This document shows, one piece after another, positions 41,924 through 50,849 of a stretch of DNA of 64,000 nt. The stretch is taken from the NCBI GenBank assembly GCA_017619755.1, contig JAFZRU010000030.1, forward strand, positions 19,189-83,188. The letters run 5' to 3'. The stretch comes from Prevotella sp. Lineage in GTDB: Bacteria; Bacteroidota; Bacteroidia; Bacteroidales; Bacteroidaceae. Each line of letters opens with the position of its first letter. Positions within the stretch are counted from its first letter, which is position 1. The translations under genes were made by a program, and so were the position numbers. The notes beneath the pieces are model-generated. The model was not told the DNA's origin. It saw only the letters and a list, made by a program, of their open reading frames with translations, and searched no databases.

Positions 41924-44023
41924 ATGAGGGATTATACTATTTTGAAGCGCGACGGCAAGCGCGACCGCTTCTCGCTTGACAAAATCATGAACGCCATCAT
42001 CAAGGCTTTCCACTCTGTGGGAGAGTCTGCTGACTTGGGGGCTATCTCAAAGATTATCAGCCATTTGAATATCACCGACAATATCACCGTCGAGGGTATT
42101 CAAAACGAGGTGGAGGAGGCTCTCATGAAGGAAGGTCACTACAAGGTGGCCAAGTCGTTCATGCTCTACCGTCAGAAGCACACCGAGGACAGGGAAACGA
42201 TGGAGCGGTTGAAATTTTTGGCAGACTACTGCGACGCAGCGAATGCCGCCACTGGCTCAAAATATGACGCCAACGCCAATGTGGAGCATAAAAATATCGC
42301 CACCCTCATAGGCGAACTTCCCAAATCAAGTTTCATACGGCTCAACCGCAGGCTGCTCACCGACCGTATTAAGAAAATGTATGGCAAGGAGCTTGCAGAC
42401 GAGTATCTCGACAGGTTGACCCACCATTTCATTTACAAGAACGACGAGACCTCCCTCGCCAACTACTGCGCCTCCATCACTATGTATCCCTGGCTCATCG
42501 GTGGTACGATGTCCATCGGGGGAAACTCCACGGCGCCCACCAACCTCAAGTCGTTCTGCGGAGGCTTCGTCAACATGGTCTTCATGGTGTCGAGCATGCT
42601 CAGCGGGGCTTGCGCCACGCCCGAATTCCTCATGTACCTCAACTATTTTATCGGATTGGAATACGGTGTGGACTATTGGAAAACACCCGACAAGGTGGTG
42701 GACCTCTCCACCAAGCAGCGCTCCATCGACAAGATGATTACCGACTGCTTCGAGCAAATCGTCTATTCCATCAACCAACCCACCGGGGCGCGCAACTACC
42801 AAGCCGTGTTCTGGAACGTCGCCTACTACGATAAATATTATTTCGAGAGCCTTTTCGAGAATTTCTATTTCCCCGACGGCTCACGTCCCGACTGGGAGGG
42901 GCTCTCCTGGCTTCAGAAGAGGTTCATGAAATGGTTCAACAAGGAGCGCACCAAGGCGGTGCTGACATTCCCCGTGGAGACCATGGCCCTGCTCACCCAG
43001 GACGGCGACGTCATCGACAAGGAATGGGGCGACTTCACCGCAGAGATGTATGCCGAGGGACACTCGTTCTTCACCTATATGAGCGACAATGCCGACTCCC
43101 TCAGTTCGTGCTGTCGTCTCCGCAACGAGATACAAGACAACGGCTTCAGCTACACCCTCGGAGCAGGAGGCGTTTCCACCGGATCCAAGAGCGTGCTCAC
43201 CATCAACCTCAATCGGTGCATCCAATATGCCGTCAATAATGGCCAAGACTACAAGGAGTTCCTCTCCGAAATCATTGACTTGTGCCACAAGGTGCAGCTG
43301 GCTTACAACGAGAACCTCAAAGAACTCAAGGAGCACGGCATGCTGCCACTCTTCGACGCGGGATACATCAACATCGGCAGGCAGTATCTCACCATCGGTG
43401 TCAACGGCCTCGTCGAGGCGGCGGAGTTCATGGGACTGAAGATAGACAACAACCCCCAATACCTCGCCTTCGTCCAGGAGATACTCGGCTTGGTGGAGAC
43501 CTACAACAAGAAATACCGCACCAAGGACATCCTCTTCAACTGCGAAATGATTCCTGCTGAGAATGTGGGAGTGAAGCACGCCAAATGGGACCGCGAGGAT
43601 GGTTATTTCGTGCCAAGAGACTGCTACAACAGCTATTTCTACATCGTGGAGGACGACACCCTCAACATTATCGACAAGTTCAAACTGCATGGGGCGCCTT
43701 TCATCGAGCACCTTACTGGCGGCTCCGCGCTCCACATGAACCTTGAGGAACACCTCTCGCAGCAGCAATACCGACAACTGCTCAAGGTGGCGGCCAAGGA
43801 GGGATGCAACTATTTCACTTTCAACATTCCCAACACCATCTGCAACAACTGCGGGCATATCGACAAGCGATACCTCAAGGAGTGTCCACACTGCCACTCG
43901 AAGGACATCGATTACATGACGCGCATCATAGGCTACCTCAAGCGGGTGAGCAACTTCTCCGAGCCACGCCAGGAGGAGGCACACCGCAGGTTCTACGCCG
44001 GCCAGGAGCAATACACCGTCTAA
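41924..44023 (+). CDS. nrdD: Anaerobic ribonucleoside-triphosphate reductase
   Basis: The 699-residue enzyme has an N-terminal ATP-cone (ILKRDGKRDRFSLDKIMNAI), the catalytic barrel, a C-terminal zinc site (CNNCGH ... CPHCHSK) and the glycyl-radical site at about Gly670 in TRIIGYLKRV. It reduces NTPs to dNTPs without oxygen, using formate or a thiol as reductant. The radical is installed by NrdG, encoded 42 nt downstream. Full length. Confidence 0.96.
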   Translation: MRDYTILKRDGKRDRFSLDKIMNAIIKAFHSVGESADLGAISKIISHLNITDNITVEGIQNEVEEALMKEGHYKVAKSFMLYRQKHTEDRETMERLKFLADYCDAANAATGSKYDANANVEHKNIATLIGELPKSSFIRLNRRLLTDRIKKMYGKELADEYLDRLTHHFIYKNDETSLANYCASITMYPWLIGGTMSIGGNSTAPTNLKSFCGGFVNMVFMVSSMLSGACATPEFLMYLNYFIGLEYGVDYWKTPDKVVDLSTKQRSIDKMITDCFEQIVYSINQPTGARNYQAVFWNVAYYDKYYFESLFENFYFPDGSRPDWEGLSWLQKRFMKWFNKERTKAVLTFPVETMALLTQDGDVIDKEWGDFTAEMYAEGHSFFTYMSDNADSLSSCCRLRNEIQDNGFSYTLGAGGVSTGSKSVLTINLNRCIQYAVNNGQDYKEFLSEIIDLCHKVQLAYNENLKELKEHGMLPLFDAGYINIGRQYLTIGVNGLVEAAEFMGLKIDNNPQYLAFVQEILGLVETYNKKYRTKDILFNCEMIPAENVGVKHAKWDREDGYFVPRDCYNSYFYIVEDDTLNIIDKFKLHGAPFIEHLTGGSALHMNLEEHLSQQQYRQLLKVAAKEGCNYFTFNIPNTICNNCGHIDKRYLKECPHCHSKDIDYMTRIIGYLKRVSNFSEPRQEEAHRRFYAGQEQYTV

Positions 44024-44065
44024 GCCATCACCACCCCAAACACATAACCCCAAACCCCAAAGAAA

Positions 44066-44530
44066 ATGCTGAAGTACGTCAATACAGGAATCGTCTTTCA
44101 GGAAATACCCGACGAGGTGACGCTCGCCATCAACATCTCCAACTGCCCCTGCCATTGTCCGGGGTGCCACAGCAAATACTTGTGGGAGGATATCGGCTCG
44201 CCGCTCACACCCATGGTCATCGAGCAAATGGTGAGGCAATATGGAGGCGACATCACATGCATCGCCTTCATGGGGGGCGATGCCGACCCGGCGTACGTCA
44301 ACATCTTGGCCAAGTATGTCAGGAGGGAGTTCCCGCAACTCAAGGTGGCGTGGTACAGCGGAAGGCAGCGTGTGCCAAGGACGGTGAGGAAGGCGGATTT
44401 CGACTACATCAAGGTGGGACCGTATATCGCACACTTGGGATGCCTGAAGGATTGCACCACCAACCAAAGGCTTTACAAAAAGGCTTCTGGTGACGACTTC
44501 ACCGATGTAACACCCAGGTTTTGGAAATGA
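44066..44530 (+). CDS. nrdG: Anaerobic NTP reductase activating radical-SAM protein
   Basis: The 154-residue protein carries the radical-SAM motif CxxxCxxC as Cys27, Cys31 and Cys34 (NCPCHCPGC), with a further Cys29 inside, and FMGGDAD as the SAM-binding GGE-like loop. It generates the glycyl radical in NrdD. The stop overlaps the ATG of a LuxR-type regulator (ATGA), an unusual partner. Confidence 0.93.
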   Translation: MLKYVNTGIVFQEIPDEVTLAINISNCPCHCPGCHSKYLWEDIGSPLTPMVIEQMVRQYGGDITCIAFMGGDADPAYVNILAKYVRREFPQLKVAWYSGRQRVPRTVRKADFDYIKVGPYIAHLGCLKDCTTNQRLYKKASGDDFTDVTPRFWK

Positions 44531-45108
44531 TAAGCCAATGCCCACAATTGGCCATCGTATGCCCCAACTCCCTTACCGTCATTGGGTTGAGGCAACTGCT
44601 CACTACCGTCATACCGTCAGGGACCATCGTGGCTTTTGCCAATGCCGCTGAGTTGAAGGCCGACAACCCCGAACGTTTTTTCCATTTTTTCGTCGATATT
44701 GGTGAACTGCTCGCCGACCGGCAGTTCTTTCAGGAATGGAGGCATCGCACCATTGTCCTTGTCACCAACAGCGAGCAGCAGGCCTCGCTGGCGGATTTCC
44801 ATTGTCTATGCGTCACCGTGCCGGAAAAGCAGCTCATCCGCTCCTTGCTCATGATTCAGCAGAAAGGGCATCCTCAGGGGAAGAACATCCCCAAGGCAAA
44901 AAGCATCCTCACCCCGAGGGAGGTGGAGGTGCTTGCATTTGTGGCACGAGGGCTTATCAACAAGGAGATTGCCGACCGCCTCAACATCAGCCTCACCACC
45001 GTCATCACCCATCGGAAAAACATCACGGAAAAATTGGGTGTGCGCAGTGTCTCCGCGCTCACCATCTACGCCGTTATGAACGGCTATGTCAAGTTGGAAC
45101 AAATCTGA
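44527..45108 (+). CDS. LuxR/NarL-type regulator with degenerate receiver
   Basis: About 193 residues. The C-terminal half (about 125-190) is a LuxR-type helix-turn-helix: SILTPREVEVLAFVARGLINKEIADRLNISLTTVITHRKNITEKLG. The N-terminal half has receiver-like strand pattern with an aspartate at 57 (FFVDIGE), but the usual acidic pair at the end of strand 1 is replaced by C-P-N (AIVCPNS). Phosphorylation is therefore doubtful. It is translationally coupled to nrdG and might tune or sense anaerobic dNTP supply, but that is inference. An in-frame TTG at 44521 is possible but less likely. Confidence 0.85.
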   Translation: MISQCPQLAIVCPNSLTVIGLRQLLTTVIPSGTIVAFANAAELKADNPERFFHFFVDIGELLADRQFFQEWRHRTIVLVTNSEQQASLADFHCLCVTVPEKQLIRSLLMIQQKGHPQGKNIPKAKSILTPREVEVLAFVARGLINKEIADRLNISLTTVITHRKNITEKLGVRSVSALTIYAVMNGYVKLEQI

Positions 45109-45112
45109 GCCT

Positions 45113-46399
45113 TTACAACCAAGGGCTCAGGAGATGTGCGAACCATCCCACCGCTTTCTGCCAACCCGTGCGGAACTCATCCCATGTCTGCGGGGTGAGT
45201 TTGAAACTTGCCAACTTGTCGTGGTCGAACATGTCGCACAACTGTTGTGTCACATGGTGGTCGATGATGACGGCATTTTCTTCGAGGTCCCATCGCAGGC
45301 TGCGGGCGTTGAGGTTCGCGCTGCCCACCGTGCAAAACTTGCCATCCACCATGATTACTTTCGTGTGATGGAACCCCGGACGGTATATCCACACATCTAC
45401 GCCGTGTTTCATCAGTTGGTGTACGTTGTAGAACACGCAGTCGGGCGTGAGGGGGATGTCGCTCTTCGCCGACACCATCACCTCCACCTTCACGCCGCGC
45501 TCCACGGCGCGTCGGAGCGACTTCTTCAACTTCGAGTTGAGTGTCAGGTAGGGGTTCACTAATTTGATGCTGTCGCGGGCAAGGTCGATGGCTGCCTTGT
45601 AGAACTGCCGAATGATTTTGTTGCTCGTCTGAGGTTCGCGATTGATGATGCCCACCGTCATGTGTCCGGCCGTGGCGCAGGTGTCGGGCTTCAGGTCGGT
45701 GAAGGGATGGCCTCCTTCGGGAGCCAGGCGGAAATACTTCGCGTCGTAGTTCACACGATGTGGGCTCACCTTGTTCCATACGTTCAGGAAGATGCGCTGC
45801 AACGTGTTCACCTCCTCCCCTTCGATGCGGCAGTGCATGTCGCGCCATTCACCCACCACCTCCGTGCCGTTGATGTAGTAGTCGGCTACGTTCATGCCGC
45901 CGGTGTAGGCCAGTTGGCCGTCGATGACCACGATTTTGCGGTGGTCGCGGGTGAACACGTGGTTGACCCATGGGAAGCGCACGGGATCGAACTCGTAAAT
46001 CTCCACTCCACTGGAGCGTATTGCCCGCAGGTGTTTCTTCTTCAGCGGACGGTTGTTGGAGTCGTTGCCGAAGCCGTCGAAGAGGGCGCGCACTTCCACT
46101 CCCTCATGAGCTTTCGCCGCAAGGATGTCGAAGAGGAGGTGTGCGATGGAGTCGTTGCGGAAATTGAAATATTCCAAGTGGATGCTGCTTTTCGCTTGTC
46201 GGATGGCTTGGAACATGTCGTCGAATTTCTCCTGCCCGCTGGTCAGCAGCACCACGCTGTTGTCGTGAGAAAAGGTCACATGCTCTTTCTCAAGTGTTCT
46301 CATGATGAGGGTGTCGCTTCCCTGTCCCATGGCGGGGAGGGCGAGGAGTGTGGTGAGGAGCAGTACAGCTGTTTTTTTTCTTATGGATGGCTTCGTCAT
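45113..46399 (-). CDS. Exported phospholipase D / cardiolipin-synthase-like protein
   Basis: About 428 residues. The signal peptide is IRKKTAVLLLTTLLALPAMG. Two phospholipase-D HKD motifs are present: HVFTRDHRKIVVIDGQLAYTGG and FHHTKVIMVDGKFCTVGSAN, each with HxK(x)4D. Cardiolipin synthases make cardiolipin from phosphatidylglycerol or phosphatidylethanolamine. Here the usual two N-terminal membrane helices are replaced by a signal peptide, so the active site would be periplasmic. Start 2 nt after the kdsD stop, hence one operon with kdsA and kdsD. Confidence 0.87.
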   Translation of the reverse strand: MTKPSIRKKTAVLLLTTLLALPAMGQGSDTLIMRTLEKEHVTFSHDNSVVLLTSGQEKFDDMFQAIRQAKSSIHLEYFNFRNDSIAHLLFDILAAKAHEGVEVRALFDGFGNDSNNRPLKKKHLRAIRSSGVEIYEFDPVRFPWVNHVFTRDHRKIVVIDGQLAYTGGMNVADYYINGTEVVGEWRDMHCRIEGEEVNTLQRIFLNVWNKVSPHRVNYDAKYFRLAPEGGHPFTDLKPDTCATAGHMTVGIINREPQTSNKIIRQFYKAAIDLARDSIKLVNPYLTLNSKLKKSLRRAVERGVKVEVMVSAKSDIPLTPDCVFYNVHQLMKHGVDVWIYRPGFHHTKVIMVDGKFCTVGSANLNARSLRWDLEENAVIIDHHVTQQLCDMFDHDKLASFKLTPQTWDEFRTGWQKAVGWFAHLLSPWL

Positions 46400-46401
46400 G
46401 G

Positions 46402-47376
46402 TTAGAGCATGCATCGGTAATGGTCAACGATGCCGAGGAGGTGACCCTCGTGGTCGGTCACCAGGACGGTGTGTACCTTGTACTTGTTCATCAAGCGTTG
46501 GATTTCAGTCACCTTGGTGGTGGGCAGCACGCATTTGGGGTGGGTGGTCATGATGTCGCTGACGGTTTTGTCGAAAAATTCCGACTGCCACCGCTCCATG
46601 GCGCGGCGGATGTCGCCATCGGTGATCAGTCCTTCCACCTTGCCGTCGCGCAGGGAGACACCTAAGCCCAGCTTGCCCTTGCTCACGTGGATGATGGCCT
46701 CGCCCAAGTGCATGCCGGAAGGGATGATGGGCAGGTCGTCGCTCTTCATCACGTCGCGGGCGGTGGTGAGCAGACGCTTGCCTAACTCGCCGCCTGGATG
46801 GTATTGTGCGAAGTCGCGGGGCTTGAAATGGCGCAGCTCCATCAGTGCCACTGCCAAGGCATCGCCCATGGCAAGGGCTGCCGTGGTGCTGCTCGTGGGG
46901 GCCAGGTTGAGGGGACAGGCCTCTTTCTCCACGTGTACGAGAATGTGTGCTGCGGAATATTTGGCTAACAGCGATGAGGGGTTGCCCGTCATGGAGATGA
47001 TGGGTATGTGCATGTGCAGCACGATGGGAATGAAGCGCAGCAATTCGTCGGTTTGTCCGGAATTGCTGAGTGCCAGCACCACGTCGTCGGGGGTCATCAC
47101 TCCCAAGTCGCCATGGTAAACATCGAGGGGGTTGATGAAGAACGACGGTGTGCCGGTGCTGGAGAGCGTGGCGGCGATCTTGGCACCGATGTTTCCGCTC
47201 TTTCCCACTCCGGTGACAATCACCTTGCCATGGCAACGGAAGATCATCTCCACGGCACGGTCGAAATTCTCGTCCAACTGCCCTGCAAGGTCTGTCAGGG
47301 CGCGAGCCTCCTCCAGGATGCACTGTACGGCATAATCGCGGGCGCGGGAGGGAGTGGACGGCGGGGGTGTGCTCAT
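46402..47376 (-). CDS. kdsD: Arabinose-5-phosphate isomerase (KdsD/KpsF)
   Basis: The 324-residue enzyme has an N-terminal SIS sugar-isomerase domain (KVIVTGVGKSGNIGAKIAATL, SSTGTPSFF, LALSNSGQTDELL) and two CBS domains (about 205-324, ending TVLVTDHEGHLLGIVDHYRC). It makes D-arabinose 5-phosphate, the precursor for Kdo. An open frame extends upstream through the 18-bp repeats to 47973, but this overlaps kdsA and is rejected. It is followed by the PLD-like gene. Confidence 0.93.
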   Translation of the reverse strand: MSTPPPSTPSRARDYAVQCILEEARALTDLAGQLDENFDRAVEMIFRCHGKVIVTGVGKSGNIGAKIAATLSSTGTPSFFINPLDVYHGDLGVMTPDDVVLALSNSGQTDELLRFIPIVLHMHIPIISMTGNPSSLLAKYSAAHILVHVEKEACPLNLAPTSSTTAALAMGDALAVALMELRHFKPRDFAQYHPGGELGKRLLTTARDVMKSDDLPIIPSGMHLGEAIIHVSKGKLGLGVSLRDGKVEGLITDGDIRRAMERWQSEFFDKTVSDIMTTHPKCVLPTTKVTEIQRLMNKYKVHTVLVTDHEGHLLGIVDHYRCML

Positions 47377-47400
47377 CTTTTTTGCTTTTTTGTAGTTTTT

Positions 47401-47470
47401 ATAGCTTCCATAGTGCCTATAGCTTCCATAGTGCCTATAGCTTCTATAGTTTCTATAGGCGCTATCACCT
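47401..47470. repeat. 18-bp tandem repeats between kdsA and kdsD
   Basis: Two identical units ATAGCTTCCATAGTGCCT (47401-47418, 47419-47436), a diverged third (47437-47454) and a partial fourth. The period is a multiple of three. The repeats fill most of the 92-nt gap and could change copy number. Confidence 0.8.
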
Positions 47471-48221
47471 ATATCAGTTGCTCCAGGACTTCCTTGAGAC
47501 GGGAGAGGGGGAGCATGTTGGGGCCGTCGCTGAGGGCGTGGTCGGGGTCGGGGTGCACCTCGAAGAAATAGCCGGTGGCACCGAAGGCTTTCGCTGCCAA
47601 GGCCATGGAGGGGACGAAGCGGCGGTCGCCGCCGGTCTTGCCGTCTCCTGAGCCGGGACGTTGCACGCTGTGGGTGCAGTCCATCACCACTCGCGGCACG
47701 ATTTCGAGCATGTCGCTGATGTTGCGGAAGTCCACCACCAAGTTGTTGTAGCCGAAGACGTTGCCGCGCTCGGTGAGCCATACCTCGGAAGCACCAGCGT
47801 CGAGGGCTTTCTCCACGGGGTAACGCATGTCGCGGCCGCTGAGAAACTGCCCTTTCTTGATGTTGACGATGCGTCCCGTGCGTGCAGCGGCGGCCAAGAG
47901 GTCGGTCTGCCGGCACAGGAAGGCGGGTATCTGCAGCACGTCGGCCACTTCGCCGGCGGCCTCCGCCTGCCATGTCTCGTGGATGTCGGTGAGGATGCGC
48001 AGTCCGTAGGTCTCATGGATGTCTGCGAGCATTTGCAGGCCTTTCTCCAGTCCGGGTCCCCGGAAGGAGGACACCGACGTGCGGTTGGCCTTGTCGAACG
48101 ATGACTTGAAGATGATGTCGATGCCCAAGGAGGAGTTGATGGATACCAATTCCTCTGCCACTTGGCGGAGGAGGTGCTGGGACTCTATGACGCAAGGGCC
48201 GGCGATGATGATGGGTGCCAT
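47469..48221 (-). CDS. kdsA: 3-deoxy-8-phosphooctulonate synthase
   Basis: The 250-residue enzyme opens IIIAGPCVIES, with KSSFDKANRTS, FRGPGLEKGL, VNIKKGQFLSG and a late DCTHSVQRPG, all KdsA signatures. It condenses arabinose 5-phosphate (from KdsD) with phosphoenolpyruvate to form Kdo 8-phosphate for the lipopolysaccharide core. Own -7 box upstream. Confidence 0.96.
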   Translation of the reverse strand: MAPIIIAGPCVIESQHLLRQVAEELVSINSSLGIDIIFKSSFDKANRTSVSSFRGPGLEKGLQMLADIHETYGLRILTDIHETWQAEAAGEVADVLQIPAFLCRQTDLLAAAARTGRIVNIKKGQFLSGRDMRYPVEKALDAGASEVWLTERGNVFGYNNLVVDFRNISDMLEIVPRVVMDCTHSVQRPGSGDGKTGGDRRFVPSMALAAKAFGATGYFFEVHPDPDHALSDGPNMLPLSRLKEVLEQLI

Positions 48222-48238
48222 GTGATTGATTTTTGTGC

Positions 48239-48246
48239 AAAATTAC
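48239..48246 (-). promoter_or_regulatory. -7 box of kdsA
   Basis: On the minus strand TAATTTTG, with a leader of about 12 nt to the ATG at 48221. No good -33 match. Confidence 0.55.
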
Positions 48247-48288
48247 GTAAAAAAATCCATACTTCCATGTCGGTGACAGGATTTTTTG

Positions 48289-50658
48289 TCATTCGCTTTT
48301 GATGATGTGCAGGTCGCGCTGTGGGAAAGGTATTTCTATTCCATTGTCTCTCAAAGTCTTGTAAATGCACTCCAGCACCTCGCAGTCGTCAAGGTATTGG
48401 GTGGAGACTGGCACCCACACCAGCACTTTCAGGTTGACACTGCTGTCGCCGAATTCCCTCAGAAGCACGCGCACCTTATGTTCGTTGGGGTCTTCCTGTA
48501 CGAAGGGAAGTTTTGACAACTCGCTCACCAGCAAGGAGCGAGTACGCTCGATGTCGGTGCCATAAGCCACGCCGACATCGAGCAGGTGCAGCTCGTAGCC
48601 GTGTGTCTTGGTCATGTTTTTGTAGTTCTTGGTGAAGAGCTGGCTATTTTGAAAGGCAATCACGGAACCGTCCACCGATTCAAGCATGGTGCTGGTGTAG
48701 CTGATGGAGCTCACCTTTCCCCTGATGCCGTCGCAGATGATCCAGTCGCCCACCTTGATGCGCCCGGCCATGAGGGAGATGCCGTAGTAGATGTTCTCCA
48801 AGATGTCTTTCGATGCGAAGCCCACGCCGGTGGAAAGACCTCCTGAGACCACCACGATCCAGGTGTTGTCCACGTGGCAGATGGCGAGGCTGATGATGAG
48901 CCACAACCCCCAGACGAGCAGTTGGATGATGTTCTTCCCCATGACGAAGCGGCTCTCCGCCGACATGGGGTCGCGCTGGACGAGATAGTGTTTCAGCAGG
49001 GCCTTCGCCGTGCGGTTGAGATAGGCGAACACCATCCACAGGATGACCACCAAGGCGATGTTGAGTACGCTGATGGTGATGTTGGGCGAGTCGATGAACT
49101 TATAGGTGAAGATGCGCCAGGTGATTTCCGTGAGGTTGAACACCGAGGCCGCCCAGTAGATGGCTAATAGCACCGACATGACGCCAAGCGAGGGGAGCAG
49201 CACGCTGTAGAGCAGGTCGTAGTGCCACGACTTGGTGATGGGTTTGTCCGCGAAATTGTGCCTCTTGCCGTAGTTCTTGATCCACGAGCGGAGACAGGTG
49301 ATGGTGAGGATGCAAGTCAGCTGCATGACCCACCAGATGAGCAGCTGCACGCTGAGGAGGGTGAAGCCTGTCCATGAGCATATCACGGAGGCGATGAAAA
49401 CGATGGCCGAGATGTAGGAGTAGAACATGTCGGACTGCGGGATGTTGTTGTTGTGGCGGCTGACGACCCACCACTGCCAAACGGCGCAGCAGAGGAGGAT
49501 GGGCGGAAGGATGAGATTCACCAACTCGTTGGGAACAAGGATGATGCGGAATGCAATGACGATGAAGCCGATGGCGATGAGGGGTGCGTAGATGCGCAGG
49601 GCGCTCATGATTTGCTCCGAACTGACGCGCAGGAGGAGTGAAACGAGGATGACGCCCAAGAGCCAGGCATACTGCGTGAGCAGGCCGCTGGCCATGATGA
49701 AGAAATTCTGTTCCCAGGTGATGCGTATGAACTGAAGTGCCACGGCGAAGATGATGACGGTGGCCGCCATGATGATGGCGGTATGCTTGTTGCCGAGGCT
49801 GTCGTCGCCCAAGCGCTTCTTCACCACGCGGGTGCCGAGGAAGCTGATGGCCATCGAGGCGAGGGCGAAGATGCCCATGGTGATGAACAGTCCGATGATC
49901 ATGCGGCTGTCCCACTGCGACTTCACCTTCTTTGACGTGGGCTCGTATTTCTCAATCACCGTGTCTTTCGTCTTGGAGACGCGTGAACGGAAATGAGAGA
50001 GGATGGAGAGGTAGTTTTCTCCTCCGTTGACGAAGATGTTGTTCTGTATTTCGTTGTAACGCTTGTTGGCGTAGTCGTTCATGCGCTCCAGGCGTTCCTC
50101 CGTTCGTTTGTAAATTTCGATGTAGTCGTTCAAGCTCTGGCGGTTCTCTCTAAGCATGCGGTCGATGCACACGGCGAGGGTCAGACACACGTTGCGGTCC
50201 ACTTTGGCCTGCTCCGACAGGGTGCGGACGGACATCTTGTCCAAGCTTGTCTTCAGACTGTCATATCGCGCTATCTCCGTGTCGATGTTCTCGATGCTCG
50301 AACGGAAGGGCTGAATCTTGTGGTTGTAGTCCTTGAAGAGCTGCGTCACCTCGTTGCAGGCGTAGGTGAGGTCGAAGACGTACTCGTTTTTCTGTGAATA
50401 GAGCATCAGTGCGTTCTGGTTGCTCCTCCGGGCAATCTCCACCAGTTCCTTGATGATTTGGTCGCGGTATTGCTTGTGGCTCTTCGCTTCGTCTTGGAGG
50501 TCGTGGTAATAGGAGGTTATTTCTTCACGCAATATCGTCAGCGTCTGCTCCAAGTCCTTCTCCTTGAGCACGGCATGGGCGGGTAGTGCCCACAATAGCA
50601 GCAGCAATGCGGGAAGCAGTACGCGGCTTGTTATCTTTCTCATCGCTCTTACGTTCAT
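48289..50658 (-). CDS. Large MscS-family mechanosensitive channel
   Basis: About 789 residues. The signal peptide is KITSRVLLPALLLLLWALPAHA, followed by a periplasmic coiled-coil domain of about 270 residues (long helices with ENIDTEIARYDSLKTSLDKM), then about ten membrane helices, and the MscS pore/vestibule with GVGFASKDILENIYYGISL and VGDWIICDGIRGKVSSISY. Layout resembles MscK/YbdG-type large channels that protect against osmotic downshock. An ATG at 50643 is an alternative start. The -7 box at 50687-50694 excludes the longest frame. Confidence 0.88.
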   Translation of the reverse strand: MNVRAMRKITSRVLLPALLLLLWALPAHAVLKEKDLEQTLTILREEITSYYHDLQDEAKSHKQYRDQIIKELVEIARRSNQNALMLYSQKNEYVFDLTYACNEVTQLFKDYNHKIQPFRSSIENIDTEIARYDSLKTSLDKMSVRTLSEQAKVDRNVCLTLAVCIDRMLRENRQSLNDYIEIYKRTEERLERMNDYANKRYNEIQNNIFVNGGENYLSILSHFRSRVSKTKDTVIEKYEPTSKKVKSQWDSRMIIGLFITMGIFALASMAISFLGTRVVKKRLGDDSLGNKHTAIIMAATVIIFAVALQFIRITWEQNFFIMASGLLTQYAWLLGVILVSLLLRVSSEQIMSALRIYAPLIAIGFIVIAFRIILVPNELVNLILPPILLCCAVWQWWVVSRHNNNIPQSDMFYSYISAIVFIASVICSWTGFTLLSVQLLIWWVMQLTCILTITCLRSWIKNYGKRHNFADKPITKSWHYDLLYSVLLPSLGVMSVLLAIYWAASVFNLTEITWRIFTYKFIDSPNITISVLNIALVVILWMVFAYLNRTAKALLKHYLVQRDPMSAESRFVMGKNIIQLLVWGLWLIISLAICHVDNTWIVVVSGGLSTGVGFASKDILENIYYGISLMAGRIKVGDWIICDGIRGKVSSISYTSTMLESVDGSVIAFQNSQLFTKNYKNMTKTHGYELHLLDVGVAYGTDIERTRSLLVSELSKLPFVQEDPNEHKVRVLLREFGDSSVNLKVLVWVPVSTQYLDDCEVLECIYKTLRDNGIEIPFPQRDLHIIKSE

Positions 50659-50686
50659 TTCCAATCGGTTTCTTGCTTTCAAAATG

Positions 50687-50694
50687 CAAAAGTA
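50687..50694 (-). promoter_or_regulatory. -7 box of the MscS gene
   Basis: Minus-strand TACTTTTG, about 28 nt before the ATG at 50658. Confidence 0.6.
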
Positions 50695-50814
50695 GGAAAT
50701 ATTTTCAAGATTTCAAGCCTATTACATAAATAATGTTGTTTTTTCTGCCCAACCCATGGTCTTTTCATCTCACAATGGCAAATCTGCCACAGAAAGAAAA
50801 AGTTCGCTTTTATT

Positions 50815-50845
50815 TTTGTTTTATCTTTGTTTTTCACTATTTTTG
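50815..50845 (+). promoter_or_regulatory. folP promoter
   Basis: TTTG at 50815-50818, a 19-nt spacer, and TATTTTTG at 50838-50845. The folP ATG begins only 4 nt after the box, so the mRNA should be leaderless. A second TATCTTTG at 50823-50830 could give a longer leader. Confidence 0.75.
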
Positions 50846-50849
50846 CACC

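Noticed and set aside
42881-44545. 554-codon minus-strand open frame opposite nrdD-nrdG
   Set aside because: Shadow of two well-identified genes, no motif.
47401-47470. CRISPR-like array
   Set aside because: The units are directly adjacent, without unique spacers, and no cas genes are present.
47377-47973. N-terminal extension of kdsD through the 18-bp repeats into kdsA
   Set aside because: The added sequence is Arg/Pro/His-rich, overlaps kdsA in another frame, and homologous enzymes start at the ATG at 47376.
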